Positions 32,356 to 40,667 of a stretch of 59,077 nt of DNA are shown piece after piece. The stretch lies in contig CAYWSM010000383.1 of NCBI GenBank assembly GCA_964460935.1, positions 1-59,077 of the forward strand, given 5' to 3'. The first letter of the stretch is position 1. Each line of letters starts with the position of its first letter. The position numbers and the translations under genes are program-made. This stretch comes from DATMXP01 sp964460935. GTDB lineage: Bacteria > Acidobacteriota > Terriglobia > Terriglobales > Acidobacteriaceae. Below the pieces are notes generated by a model. That model was not told the origin of the DNA and made no database searches. It saw only the letters and a list, made by a program, of their open reading frames with translations.

Positions 32356-33873
32356 ATGCCTGTACGCGAACTACCCGCTCGCCCTAACCTCGAACATCTG
32401 AAAAAACAAGCCCGCGAGTTGCTGCGGGACGGCCATGCATCGGACGCGACTGCCACGGAGCGCCTTGCGGCGTTTGGCGTTTCGGCCGACAAGGCCAAAC
32501 TGGCCGATGCCCTGCACGTGATCGCCCGCGAATATGGCTTCGACAGTTGGCCGTCGTTCAAGCTGCACATCGAGGCTCAATCGGAAGATCCGGTCGAGGC
32601 TCTTACCGCTGCCGTTAAAGCCAACAGTGCGCCACTGGTCCGGCAGGTTCTGGCGCGGCATCCGTCGTTGCGAGAACGTATTAACGAGCCGCTGCCGAAT
32701 TACGGATTCGATGCCCCGGCTCTCATTGCAGCCGTCAACCACAACAATCGCGAGATGATCGATGTCCTGCTCGACGCCGGCGCCAATACCAACGAGCGTA
32801 CGCGGTGGTGGGCCGGCAGCTTTGGCGTTTTGGATCAGGCCAACCCCGAACTGGCAGCTTATCTGATTTCGCGCGGAGCGAAGATTGACATCCACTCAGC
32901 AGCGCGGCTCGGAATGATCGATCAGGTGCGCGAATTGCTCAAGGCCGATCCACAACTGGTGCATGCGCGAGGCGGCGACGGGCAGTTTCCGCTGCACTTC
33001 GCGGCGACTGTAGAGATCGCGGCATTACTGCTCGATGCGGGAGCAGACATCAATGCGCAGGACATCGACCACGAATCGACGGCATTGCAATACATGGTGG
33101 CGATCAAACCGTACCGTCACGAAGTGGCGAAATACCTGCTTTCGCGCGGGGCAAAGGCTGACATTATCGCGGCATCGGCGCTCGGAGAACTGGCGCTGGT
33201 GGAACAAATTCTGAATGACGATCCGGAGCTTGTGCGCACGACATTGAATGAAAAGCATTTTCCGAAGCGCGATCCGCGAGCGGGAGGCGTCATCTATTAC
33301 TTCGGCCTCGGATTCACCAAAACGCCGCACATCATCGCATACCACTTCGGGCATAAGGCCGTGTTCGAACTGCTGATGCAACGCAGCCCCAATTGGCTCC
33401 GCCTGGTGCATGCGGCGGAGATCGGCGATGAAGCGCTGGCCGAGAAGATTCTGGCGCAACATCCGGCGCTGTTCGCCAAGCTCAGTGGCAATGCGGCACG
33501 GCGCATTGTCGGCGTAGCACTGCGTAACAACACGCGCGCACTCGAACTGCTGCTCGGATACGGATGGCCGGCCAATGCCATACTCGACAACAATCAAACG
33601 GCTCTCCATTACGCCGCCTGGCACGGAAATCTGACTGCGGTACGGGCTCTTCTGAGCCATAACGCTGTGGTTAATGTGTTCGAAGACCAGTATGGCGGCA
33701 GTCCGCTGGGCTGGGCGCTCCATGGTTCGCTGAACAGTTGGTACCGGGATACGGGGGACTACGTAGGTGTGGTCAAGGCGCTACTCAACGCGGGAGGGCA
33801 GATCCCGAAGACGGAACGCCCGTTGGAAGCGACGGAAGAGGTGCTGGAGATCATACGGCAACACGCGCACTGA
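32356..33873 (+). CDS. Ankyrin-repeat protein
   Basis: The protein is 505 residues, cytoplasmic and without a signal peptide. An N-terminal segment of about 75 residues (LPARPNLEHLKKQARELLRD; WPSFKLHIEA) is the DUF-like helical lead common to this family. About nine ankyrin-type repeats follow, for example PALIAAVNHNNREMIDVLLD and FPLHFAATVEIAALLLDAGA, and near the end TALHYAAWHGNLTAVRALLS. Ankyrin repeats bind protein partners; none is predictable. AAGGAGTGATCC precedes the ATG. It is monocistronic. Confidence 0.92.
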   Translation: MPVRELPARPNLEHLKKQARELLRDGHASDATATERLAAFGVSADKAKLADALHVIAREYGFDSWPSFKLHIEAQSEDPVEALTAAVKANSAPLVRQVLARHPSLRERINEPLPNYGFDAPALIAAVNHNNREMIDVLLDAGANTNERTRWWAGSFGVLDQANPELAAYLISRGAKIDIHSAARLGMIDQVRELLKADPQLVHARGGDGQFPLHFAATVEIAALLLDAGADINAQDIDHESTALQYMVAIKPYRHEVAKYLLSRGAKADIIAASALGELALVEQILNDDPELVRTTLNEKHFPKRDPRAGGVIYYFGLGFTKTPHIIAYHFGHKAVFELLMQRSPNWLRLVHAAEIGDEALAEKILAQHPALFAKLSGNAARRIVGVALRNNTRALELLLGYGWPANAILDNNQTALHYAAWHGNLTAVRALLSHNAVVNVFEDQYGGSPLGWALHGSLNSWYRDTGDYVGVVKALLNAGGQIPKTERPLEATEEVLEIIRQHAH

Positions 33874-33913
33874 GCCCGAGAGGAGAATTCTCGGAACCAA
33901 GAGAATTCACAGT

Positions 33914-33942
33914 AAGAGGGGGGGCACAAGACCGGCCCTCTT
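33914..33942. terminator. Hairpin between convergent genes
   Basis: AAGAGGG and CCCTCTT form a 7-bp stem across a 15-base loop, followed on the plus strand by CACTTTTGG. It can serve the ankyrin gene and overlaps by one base the end of the AhpD-like gene on the other strand. Confidence 0.45.
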
Positions 33943-34496
33943 CACTTTTGGTTGGACGGCCTGGAATACCCCTGCTCGGCAAGTTGCTTTCCCATGGCGA
34001 GGTACATTTCTTCGTTCTGCGGTTGCCACGTGGCCAACCCGTCCACGTAGCGGTTGTACATGCAGAAAGCCGCAGCGATCAGAACCGTGTCGTGAATATC
34101 CAAGTCGCTCGCGCCGTGAGTTTGGGCCTGGTCCACAAGTTCTTTGGTTACGCGCTTACCGTCAATCTGAATCTGCTCGGCGATGGCAAGCAGAGCTTTC
34201 AGCTTTTCGGAGATGGGCGCAGTCCGATAGTCGCGGCAGACGGCATCGACGAGGCTGACGTTGCCTCCATGCAGGTGAGCGGCTGCCGCGCCGTGACTTG
34301 CCTGGCAGAAGTGGCATGTATTCCGCGAAGACACGAACGACGCGATGAGTTCGCGATCGCCGGAACTGAAGCCGTTATTGCCGGAGGTGTGCAGCAAGAC
34401 ATGGGCGAGCTCTCGCATCGGCTTTGCCGTTTCCGGGCGATAGGCGAACCCGGCGGAAATTCCGGGCATATTTTCGGGAAGCTGAATGTGGGGCAC
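33942..34496 (-). CDS. Carboxymuconolactone decarboxylase/AhpD-like peroxidase-related protein
   Basis: The 184 residues resemble the alkylhydroperoxidase AhpD core. The CxxC-His motif is in NTCHFCQASHGAAAAHLHGG near residues 57-70, and VNLxSL-type helices precede it. PHIQLPENMPGISAGFAYRP at the start is the lead sequence typical of the uncharacterised peroxidase-related subgroup. It is likely a small-molecule thiol-dependent peroxidase. Its start is 2 bases after the MFS transporter gene on the same strand, so the two form an operon. Confidence 0.9.
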   Translation of the reverse strand: MPHIQLPENMPGISAGFAYRPETAKPMRELAHVLLHTSGNNGFSSGDRELIASFVSSRNTCHFCQASHGAAAAHLHGGNVSLVDAVCRDYRTAPISEKLKALLAIAEQIQIDGKRVTKELVDQAQTHGASDLDIHDTVLIAAAFCMYNRYVDGLATWQPQNEEMYLAMGKQLAEQGYSRPSNQK

Positions 34497-34498
34497 GA

Positions 34499-35779
34499 TT
34501 ATTCCTCCAGGGAAATTGCGGCTGGGGCGATGATCGCATCAGAGGCTTGCGGCTCCTGAATGCGATCTCGCCGCAGCAGTAAGCTTACGGCGGCAGCCGC
34601 GAAAGCAAAAGCGGCCAGATAGACTATGTAACGGGCGTGATAAGCGCCGCCATGATCGTACAAGTGCCCGAGGAACAGGGGGCCGGTGGCTCCTCCGATG
34701 GCGTAAGCGGTCCAGGTCAGCCCGTAGAGAACAGAAAAGTGCTTGCGGCCGAAGTAGTGAGCCAGGAGGTAAGGCGCCACGTCGGCTTCGCTTCCCAGGC
34801 CGATGCCCAAGAGGGCGGCTCCGAGCAGCGCTGCCCAGGGGGTGCCGGCAAAGGCGAGTATCAGGGTTCCAAAAGCAGCCACCAGCAAGATAAGAGTCTG
34901 GATCCGCTGCGGTGAGAAGCGATCGATCAGGAAACCAACGCATAACCTGCCGATGATACCCGCGCCTCCGCGCACGGAGAGCGCGAAAGCCGCGCTCTGC
35001 GCCGTTACGCCATGCTCGGTAAGGATCGCCGACAGATTTGTAACGAGACCGTTCTCACTGAATGCCGACAAAACGATGATGCCGGCGAGCACCCAGAATA
35101 CAGAGCTGGCGAGGGCTTTCCGAACGGTTGCTCCAGAAACCGCCGCGCGGTTTTCCAGCACTATCGCAGCGGGGCGGTTGCGGACCAGAAGCACCGTCAA
35201 GGGAAAGCCCAGCAGCGCAATTCCGCCGAGCAGAAGATAAGCGTTGCGCCAGCCATGATGATCGATGAACCATTGTGTTATCGGAGGAATGAGGATGGAG
35301 CCAACGCCACTGCCGGTGAGGATCAGGGCCAGTGCAAAGCCTCTGTGCTTCTCAAACCACGTCAGAATGGTGCGCGTGTAGGCAAACTGTGCCGTGCCAT
35401 TGGCCACCAGACCCAAAATAAAGAAGGTAACGTAGAACTGCTTGATGTTCGGGCCAAGACGGCTGAGAGAAGCCAACCCCAACGCAAAGACAACGATCGC
35501 CGGAAGTATGATTCGTCGTGGAGGAAAACGATCGAGCAGCATTCCGATGAGCGGCGAGACCAGCGCGACCGTAATCGCAGCCAGCGCGAATGTTCCACCG
35601 ATCGCTTCGCGACGCCAACCAAATGCCGCGTGCAGCGGATTCAGGAACAGGCTGAACGTGTACGGCACGATCGGAGCGAAGCTCGTCATGACACCGACAA
35701 ATGCCGCGGTCGTAACGCCCCAACCGGGATAGCGGATAGAGTTCTCGCTGGAAATCTGTGAATTCTGAACCTGGCTCAT
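34499..35779 (-). CDS. Major facilitator superfamily transporter (OFA/MCT-like)
   Basis: The inner-membrane carrier of about 426 residues has 12 predicted helices. The first is preceded by NSIRYPGWGVTTAAFVGVMT; the loop 2-3 MFS motif is PLIGMLLDRFPPRR, and RLCVGFLIDRFSPQRIQTLI is its counterpart in the second half. The pattern suits monocarboxylate or oxalate/formate-type transporters; the substrate is unknown. I start at the second ATG of MTM (35779) because GGAG is 7 bases upstream; the frame runs back to 35860 without support. It is co-transcribed with the AhpD-like gene. Confidence 0.9.
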   Translation of the reverse strand: MSQVQNSQISSENSIRYPGWGVTTAAFVGVMTSFAPIVPYTFSLFLNPLHAAFGWRREAIGGTFALAAITVALVSPLIGMLLDRFPPRRIILPAIVVFALGLASLSRLGPNIKQFYVTFFILGLVANGTAQFAYTRTILTWFEKHRGFALALILTGSGVGSILIPPITQWFIDHHGWRNAYLLLGGIALLGFPLTVLLVRNRPAAIVLENRAAVSGATVRKALASSVFWVLAGIIVLSAFSENGLVTNLSAILTEHGVTAQSAAFALSVRGGAGIIGRLCVGFLIDRFSPQRIQTLILLVAAFGTLILAFAGTPWAALLGAALLGIGLGSEADVAPYLLAHYFGRKHFSVLYGLTWTAYAIGGATGPLFLGHLYDHGGAYHARYIVYLAAFAFAAAAVSLLLRRDRIQEPQASDAIIAPAAISLEE

Positions 35780-35984
35780 CGTCATACTCCGGTTGGCGGT
35801 GAATGGTCGCAGATTCCGCCTCCACAGTCCCTTCCCGAGTACACACTGCGGAGTTCGCATTTTCCACTTCGCGGAGTTATCCGAAAATAGAGTTAAAGTA
35901 CTATCGCCCGACGAGAGTTGATCGCGACTTACGTTTCACAGGAGGTCAAGTAAAACATGCGGTCGTGTGGCAGTAGGATGGGAA

Positions 35985-36018
35985 TTAGTAGATGGGTAAA
36001 TTAGTAAGTGAGTAAATT
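35985..36018 (+). repeat. GTAA-phased repeat, copy 2
   Basis: TTAGTAGATGGGTAAATTAG continues TAAGTGAGTAAATT and matches the ligA 3' end repeat at 31 of 34 positions. It lies in the gene desert 35780-36757. Confidence 0.7.
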
Positions 36019-36117
36019 CAAATCGATTATCCGCAAGAACGGTCGAGGAATATATCGCGGAAGGTGCAGAGCGAGACAGCAGAAAAGTTTAAGGGTCCTG
36101 AGTTTTAGTCAGGTTTG

Positions 36118-36410
36118 TTCTTCTCGACCAGCAGTTCGCTTTAGACCCTCACTCGCCTCTCCTCAGCCCCTGTTTCCAGTATGACCAAGGCGACTTCGTT
36201 TGGGCTCCGGGCTCGCCACCAACCGGAAAAACCAGCCTGACTCCTCAGGACCCTATCCTGCTCTTGACTTGTTACCTGTTCGTCTCAACCAGCACGTTGC
36301 TAAAGACCGTCGTCGCACCCTTGGAAGTTCAGTCTCGAGAACCGCTCTTCCCTGATTTGACTTCAGCCCCGGTTCGCAGCACCAATCGGTAAAACTCAGT
36401 AACTGTCAAA
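36118..36410 (+). repeat. Duplicated segment in a gene desert
   Basis: Two related halves of roughly 130-140 bases each lie in the 980-bp region between the MFS start and the folC stop. TTCTCGACCAGCAGTTCGCT at 36122 resembles GTCTCAACCAGCACGTTGCT at 36283; later TCAGCCCCTGTTTCCAG resembles TCAGCCCCGGTTCGCAG, and CCACCAACCGGAAAAACCAG resembles GCACCAATCGGTAAAACTCA. No frame is conserved between the halves, so it is probably noncoding or a decayed repeat. The rest of the desert holds nothing I can name. Confidence 0.5.
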
Positions 36411-36757
36411 GAACGAGTGTGAACATACGCCGACTAATACGAGAGTCAAGAAAATCTGATGAAAAATAAGTCTTCTGTTTTCAATCGAGTGCAGCTCGTC
36501 CACAGGCATGTGCCCGGAAATGGTGCAGCCGCAATTCTGAAGAGTCAGGAAATAGTGAAAATCCGTTGAAATTCGCGAACTAACGACAAAGTGACAGACG
36601 GGTTGCGACGTATCTTTTGTGGTACGGAATGTGCAAATCGAGCGAAAAACCGCTGTGGAAGCCGATGTTTGCATTTGCGCGTTATCGTCAATCGACGCAT
36701 GGCTAACAAATAGTGGGAACGCCGCGAAGGTAGAAACAGAGAGGATGTTCCCTTCTA

Positions 36758-38095
36758 TTATCTGAGATGGGAGAGCACAGCTCCGACGAGATAGATGGAA
36801 CCGGTGATGACGAGTACGCCATCTGCGGAGGTGAGTTCAACCGCTTTTTGCAGACCTTGGGAGACGTCGGGGACAAGGACTGCGTCCGTGGACATACGCG
36901 AGGCGGCTGCGACCTCCTCGGGGGAAGCGGCGCGGGGATTATCAACGCTGGTGATGATGACCTGGTCCGCGATCGGGAAGATGATTTCGGCGATCTCGCC
37001 GACGGCTTTGTCGCGCAGAACGGCAAAGAGTAGCGTGATGGGGCGTTCGGGGTAGCGTTCCGACAGCGCCGAACGGAGCGCCCATGCACCGGCAGGATTG
37101 TGCGCGACATCAAGCACGATCTCCGGACGGTTGCCGACGGCAGGAATGACTTGAAAGCGACCAGCCCAGCACGTGTCACGAATGCCGGCTTCGATCTGCG
37201 AAGGTGTTACGACTATCCCGAAGTTATTGAGTTGTTCGGCTGTGGCGATCGCCAGCGCAAGATTTCGAAGCTGATGGCGTCCAGGGAGCGGCGAATCGAC
37301 CGTGATCTGCTGTCCCATGACGGTGAGCGGATACCGATTGCGGCCGCCAGAGGTGCGCTGGTCCCAGGCAGTTCCTTCCACTCCGGGCGAGACGGGCGGC
37401 ACGTACTGAACGGCACTGATGGCAGTGGCGTGGCGCTCGATGACAGCTTTGCCGATCGCATCATTTGCCGCGGGATGCTGGGGCAGCGTAACAACAAGTC
37501 CGTTGGGATGGATAATGCCAGCTTTTTCCGCGGCGATCTCGGAAATGGTATTGCCGAGGAATTTCTGATGATCGAGCGAGATGTCGGTGATAACGGCAAC
37601 GAGTGGTTCGACGACGTTGGTGGCATCGAGGCGGCCTCCCATACCGACCTCGAGAACAGCGATGTCGACGCCAACGGCGGCAAAGTGGAGGAATGCCATT
37701 GCCGTCAGCATCTCGAAAAAACTGGGATGCCAGGGAAGCTTACCCTGTGTCACCAATGATGACGCGGTGGACTCTACCTGCTCATAAGCGCGGGTGAAGT
37801 CGGCATCGGAAATTGGCTGGCCGTCTACGCGAATTCGCTCATTGACTTGTTCCAAGTGCGGCGATGTGTACAGTCCTGTTTGGTGGCCAGCGGCACGAAG
37901 AATGGACGCTAACGTCGCGGCGGTTGAGCCTTTGCCGTTGGTTCCGGCGATGAGCACGGACTTGAATTTCGTCTGCGGGTCACCCAGCGCTTGTAGCAAT
38001 ACCCGCATGTGGGCCAGGTCGAACTTGTTCGACGGCGTGCGGGAAAGCTCGTGCCCGAGCTCATAGAGCTGGGCGATGGCGGAATCGTACGTCAT
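36758..38095 (-). CDS. folC: Bifunctional folylpolyglutamate synthase/dihydrofolate synthase
   Basis: Adds glutamate to dihydropteroate or folates with ATP in the cytoplasm. Of 445 residues, the P-loop is LIAGTNGKGSTAATLASILR near residue 48, LYTSPHLEQVNERIRVDGQP follows, then VLEVGMGGRLDATN near 146 and ITDISLDHQKFLG near 170. The C-terminal domain has VLDVAHNPAGAWAL near 326. This is a complete and standard enzyme. No folate gene is adjacent (no accD or folP seen). Confidence 0.95.
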   Translation of the reverse strand: MTYDSAIAQLYELGHELSRTPSNKFDLAHMRVLLQALGDPQTKFKSVLIAGTNGKGSTAATLASILRAAGHQTGLYTSPHLEQVNERIRVDGQPISDADFTRAYEQVESTASSLVTQGKLPWHPSFFEMLTAMAFLHFAAVGVDIAVLEVGMGGRLDATNVVEPLVAVITDISLDHQKFLGNTISEIAAEKAGIIHPNGLVVTLPQHPAANDAIGKAVIERHATAISAVQYVPPVSPGVEGTAWDQRTSGGRNRYPLTVMGQQITVDSPLPGRHQLRNLALAIATAEQLNNFGIVVTPSQIEAGIRDTCWAGRFQVIPAVGNRPEIVLDVAHNPAGAWALRSALSERYPERPITLLFAVLRDKAVGEIAEIIFPIADQVIITSVDNPRAASPEEVAAASRMSTDAVLVPDVSQGLQKAVELTSADGVLVITGSIYLVGAVLSHLR

Positions 38096-38126
38096 GCGAT
38101 ATGGAAACGGCGATTATAAATCGCGA

Positions 38127-39005
38127 CTAGCGCGAAACGAGTTGCTCAGCGCGGGGATCGTGTTGCGCATACCGCTTCTTCGCCAGTTCGCGATTCTGCA
38201 CGGCGTAGCAGTAAACGCATCCGTGAGGGCAGGTGTCGTAGTCGCCAATGTCCTTCGACTGATAACAGCCGCAGGTTTCGCGCATGCCTTTTAGCTTCGC
38301 CGTGATCGTATGACCGGCGATGCGGGAAAGGCGTTGGGCGTCGATGCAGTGGGCTTCAGTAATTTCGTCGTTGCTGAATTCGGGTTGCGAGCAGATGGTC
38401 AGGGCCATGCCATTCACTTTGGCGATTTTCAGCAGCGATCTGAGGATGGTCTGTCGCTCATCGCCGGTCGGTTCACGCCAAGTGAAATGCTCTTCCGAGG
38501 CGGCACGGTCGAGGTTGCGCTTCGTCTTGCGGTAAATCTGGGCAAACGAGATGACGCATTCGTTGGTGTATCCCTTCAGGAGTGCAGCAATGCGGGCGAA
38601 GTTCTCAAGATGGAATTCAACAGGGGTGAGGGTGGATAAGACAATGGTGTCGTAGCGCCAGACTACAGTGTCGCGGCCGAGGCGATCGCTGACCTCCCGG
38701 ACGTGCTCGGCGGCTTTGGGTGCTTCGAGTACAGACACTTCGAGCGCACGCGGATAGCCGTTAATCGTGTACTGCACCATGAAGGGGAAGCCGCGGCGGT
38801 GAACTTCATCGAGGTGAGGGAGGAAGGGGCCGAGATTCTTGGTCCAGAAAACAAATCCATCGACGGCCTTGCGCGCCAGATCAACCCTGGTAATTGCACC
38901 GTTGTAGGGGTTGCGCATGAGACAGTATCCGGCATCGAGGCGGTTCATGAACCATTCCCCGTAGAACGCCGGAATGTCTGTCTTATAGCTGGCGGAGATC
39001 AGCAT
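38127..39005 (-). CDS. DUF1848-family protein
   Basis: The protein is 292 residues. It begins LISASYKTDIPAFYGEWFMN, RLDAGYCLMRNPYNG and continues GFVFWTKNLGPFLPHL, all DUF1848 landmarks, on a TIM-barrel-like pattern. The C-terminus has CGCYQSKDIGDYDTCPHGCV followed by YCYA: a cluster with CxxxCxxC spacing like a radical SAM site, but at the C-terminal rather than the N-terminal end. The function is unknown; it may be an iron-sulfur protein of radical SAM ancestry. It is upstream of folC on the same strand, about 30 bp away, so co-transcription is likely. Confidence 0.88.
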   Translation of the reverse strand: MLISASYKTDIPAFYGEWFMNRLDAGYCLMRNPYNGAITRVDLARKAVDGFVFWTKNLGPFLPHLDEVHRRGFPFMVQYTINGYPRALEVSVLEAPKAAEHVREVSDRLGRDTVVWRYDTIVLSTLTPVEFHLENFARIAALLKGYTNECVISFAQIYRKTKRNLDRAASEEHFTWREPTGDERQTILRSLLKIAKVNGMALTICSQPEFSNDEITEAHCIDAQRLSRIAGHTITAKLKGMRETCGCYQSKDIGDYDTCPHGCVYCYAVQNRELAKKRYAQHDPRAEQLVSR

Positions 39006-39113
39006 GTGTGCTTTCTTCAGTATGCCAGTGAGCGGGGTTGAAGATTCGTTCTTTCACATACCTGGGCGGGATAGAAACTCGAGTAGACTGTTGTGCGCTG
39101 AAAGGAGACTCCT

Positions 39114-39620
39114 ATGCGGAAGATTGCCATCGTAGTGTTGGTTCTGTCGGCATGTGCGTGGGCACAGAATCCGGTTTCGGACGCATTGCGGAACGAACTG
39201 GGGAGCGCGGCGAAAAAGACGATCGGAGCGGCGGAAGAGATGCCCGCCGAAAAGTACAGCTACAAGCCCACCGAAGCCCAGGTGCCATTTGGACATTGGG
39301 TGTCGCATGCCACGGGCGCGAACTATCTCTTCTGCTCAAAGCTGACCGGCGCGACCGCGCCTGAGTCCGGCGTGAAGGAAACCGATCCCAAGGACAAGCT
39401 GGTTGAGGCGCTCAAGAAGTCGTTCGACTATTGCACGGCCCAGCTCCCGAAGCTGCAGGACAGCCAGTTGGGGGAGGAAGTCACGTTGTTCGGCGGACGG
39501 AAGATGACGAAGGGAGCAGCAGTTCTGGACTTTAGCGCCGATTGGGCCGATCACTATTCACAGATGGCGAGTTACCTGCGACTGAATGGACTGCTTCCGC
39601 CAACGGCAAAGAAGCAATAG
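39114..39620 (+). CDS. Secreted DinB-superfamily protein
   Basis: The protein is 168 residues. A signal peptide (RKIAIVVLVLSACAWAQ) is followed by the DinB four-helix bundle: EEMPAEKYSYKPTEAQVPFG, then HWVSHATGANYLFCS and SADWADHYSQMASYLRLNGL. The His residues of GHWVSH and ADHYSQ form the usual metal site. DinB proteins bind metal and some are thiol transferases; secreted versions are common in Acidobacteria. AAAGGAG precedes the ATG. It ends base to base with the convergent PilZ gene. Confidence 0.9.
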   Translation: MRKIAIVVLVLSACAWAQNPVSDALRNELGSAAKKTIGAAEEMPAEKYSYKPTEAQVPFGHWVSHATGANYLFCSKLTGATAPESGVKETDPKDKLVEALKKSFDYCTAQLPKLQDSQLGEEVTLFGGRKMTKGAAVLDFSADWADHYSQMASYLRLNGLLPPTAKKQ

Positions 39621-39971
39621 TCAGGAGGCTCGCATATCGTCGCTGTCAGCGATGGTGTTCCTGGATGCGACAGCAACGTTGTCAGCTAGGAACTCGATGC
39701 CGTAGAGATAGAGAGCGCGGCGGCGAACAATTGCGTAAGTGCTGATCAACTGAGTTGCGCCCGGGGGTACAAAGTCCATCTCCAACTGGGATCCCAGCGG
39801 AAGATTGGCGGCGGCAAATAAATACATTCCACCCTGGCTGATATTGATGGTGACTCCGTCTACTCGTGATCCGCGGTGGCGGATCACGACGGGCACAGCG
39901 GCCCATTGGCGCTCCCAGCGCCGGCGTTCGTCGACGGAGAAGAAAGTCATATCGAAATAAGGTACGGGCAC
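39621..39971 (-). CDS. PilZ-domain protein
   Basis: The 116-residue single-domain protein is a likely c-di-GMP receptor. RRRWERQWAAVPVVIR supplies the Arg-rich N-terminal motif and INISQGGMYLF the second motif (N-x-S-x-G-G). It ends AIVRRRALYLYGIEFL, the usual last strand. The start may be at 39971 or the ATG at 39950. It lies between a DinB gene (convergent) and the TM2 gene (same strand, upstream). Confidence 0.88.
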   Translation of the reverse strand: MPVPYFDMTFFSVDERRRWERQWAAVPVVIRHRGSRVDGVTINISQGGMYLFAAANLPLGSQLEMDFVPPGATQLISTYAIVRRRALYLYGIEFLADNVAVASRNTIADSDDMRAS

Positions 39972-40012
39972 TTCGGAGTGGCGCGAAGATTACCGAAGGG
40001 TTGAAGTCCATG

Positions 40013-40032
40013 GGGCCTGTCAGGGCAGGCCC
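40013..40032 (-). terminator. Hairpin after the TM2 gene
   Basis: GGGCCTG and CAGGCCC form a 7-bp stem with a 6-base loop, 17 bases after the stop of the TM2 gene on the minus strand. No U-run follows, so confidence is modest. Confidence 0.4.
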
Positions 40033-40048
40033 ATTGGGCCAATTGTGA

Positions 40049-40561
40049 TTACGCCCGCAACGCTGCTGTTACGGTGTTTCCACACGCTGAACAGAACTGA
40101 GCATTGCCAGGCACCGGCTTGCCGCAATGGGTACAAAACACAGTTCCTCCAGTCGCTGGCTGGGAAACTCCGTTTGCAGGAAACATGGCGTGAACACGGT
40201 TTGCGACTTCCGCCCCCATGTTGGCGTTCCAACGTTCCACTCGGCCGGGCATCAGGAAAGCCTCCACCAGGGCAATCAGGTGAGGAATCAATGTCCAGCA
40301 GAAAAGAATGTAGATGATGGCGATTCCATTCTGTCCCAGGTAGAACCGGTGCGCACCGAAGCCACCCAGGAAAACAGCCAACAAGACACCCACGACGGAA
40401 TCCTTGCGGCGGGCGAAGTATTCGGCCTGAAACGCGGTGCGTTGCTGGTCGGTCATCGAAGCCTGAAGTTGAAGGGCGTAAGTGTCCATGGAGGTGAATT
40501 TTAATGCTTTGCGGGCAATCGATACCACATTGCCGGTCTGAGCTTTGCGGGCGATTCCCAT
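40049..40561 (-). CDS. TM2-domain protein with C-terminal zinc ribbon
   Basis: The protein is up to 170 residues. Two transmembrane helices form a TM2 module: VVGVLLAVFLGGFGAHRFYL, GQNGIAIIYILFCW, with the DRF-like turn replaced by AHRFYLG. The C-terminus is a zinc ribbon, FCTHCGKPVPGNAQFCSACG. The first 24 residues may not be translated; DTYALQLQASMTDQQR at 40489 is an alternative start, and neither has a clear ribosome binding site. The function of bacterial TM2 proteins is unknown. It may follow recA in the same direction but a hairpin separates them. Confidence 0.88.
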   Translation of the reverse strand: MGIARKAQTGNVVSIARKALKFTSMDTYALQLQASMTDQQRTAFQAEYFARRKDSVVGVLLAVFLGGFGAHRFYLGQNGIAIIYILFCWTLIPHLIALVEAFLMPGRVERWNANMGAEVANRVHAMFPANGVSQPATGGTVFCTHCGKPVPGNAQFCSACGNTVTAALRA

Positions 40562-40591
40562 TATGAAGCCGACTGGTCTTCTACAAATAAA

Positions 40592-40620
40592 CTGCCACCA
40601 AGCTTTTCGCTCGATGGCAG
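40592..40620 (-). terminator. Terminator of recA
   Basis: On the minus strand CTGCCA pairs with TGGCAG and, inside, GAGC/GCTT pairing closes a GAAA loop; TTTATTTG follows. It lies about 50 bases after the recA stop. Confidence 0.6.
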
Positions 40621-40667
40621 CTTATTCAGGGAGAAATCTCGAACAGGCAAGAATGCTTGTTCTACAC

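Noticed and set aside
33738..34559. A 273-codon plus-strand frame
   Set aside because: It is the complement of the AhpD-like gene, which has clear family motifs and an operon partner.
36396..36674. A 92-codon minus-strand frame in the gene desert
   Set aside because: No ribosome binding site, no domain, and codon use unlike neighbouring genes.
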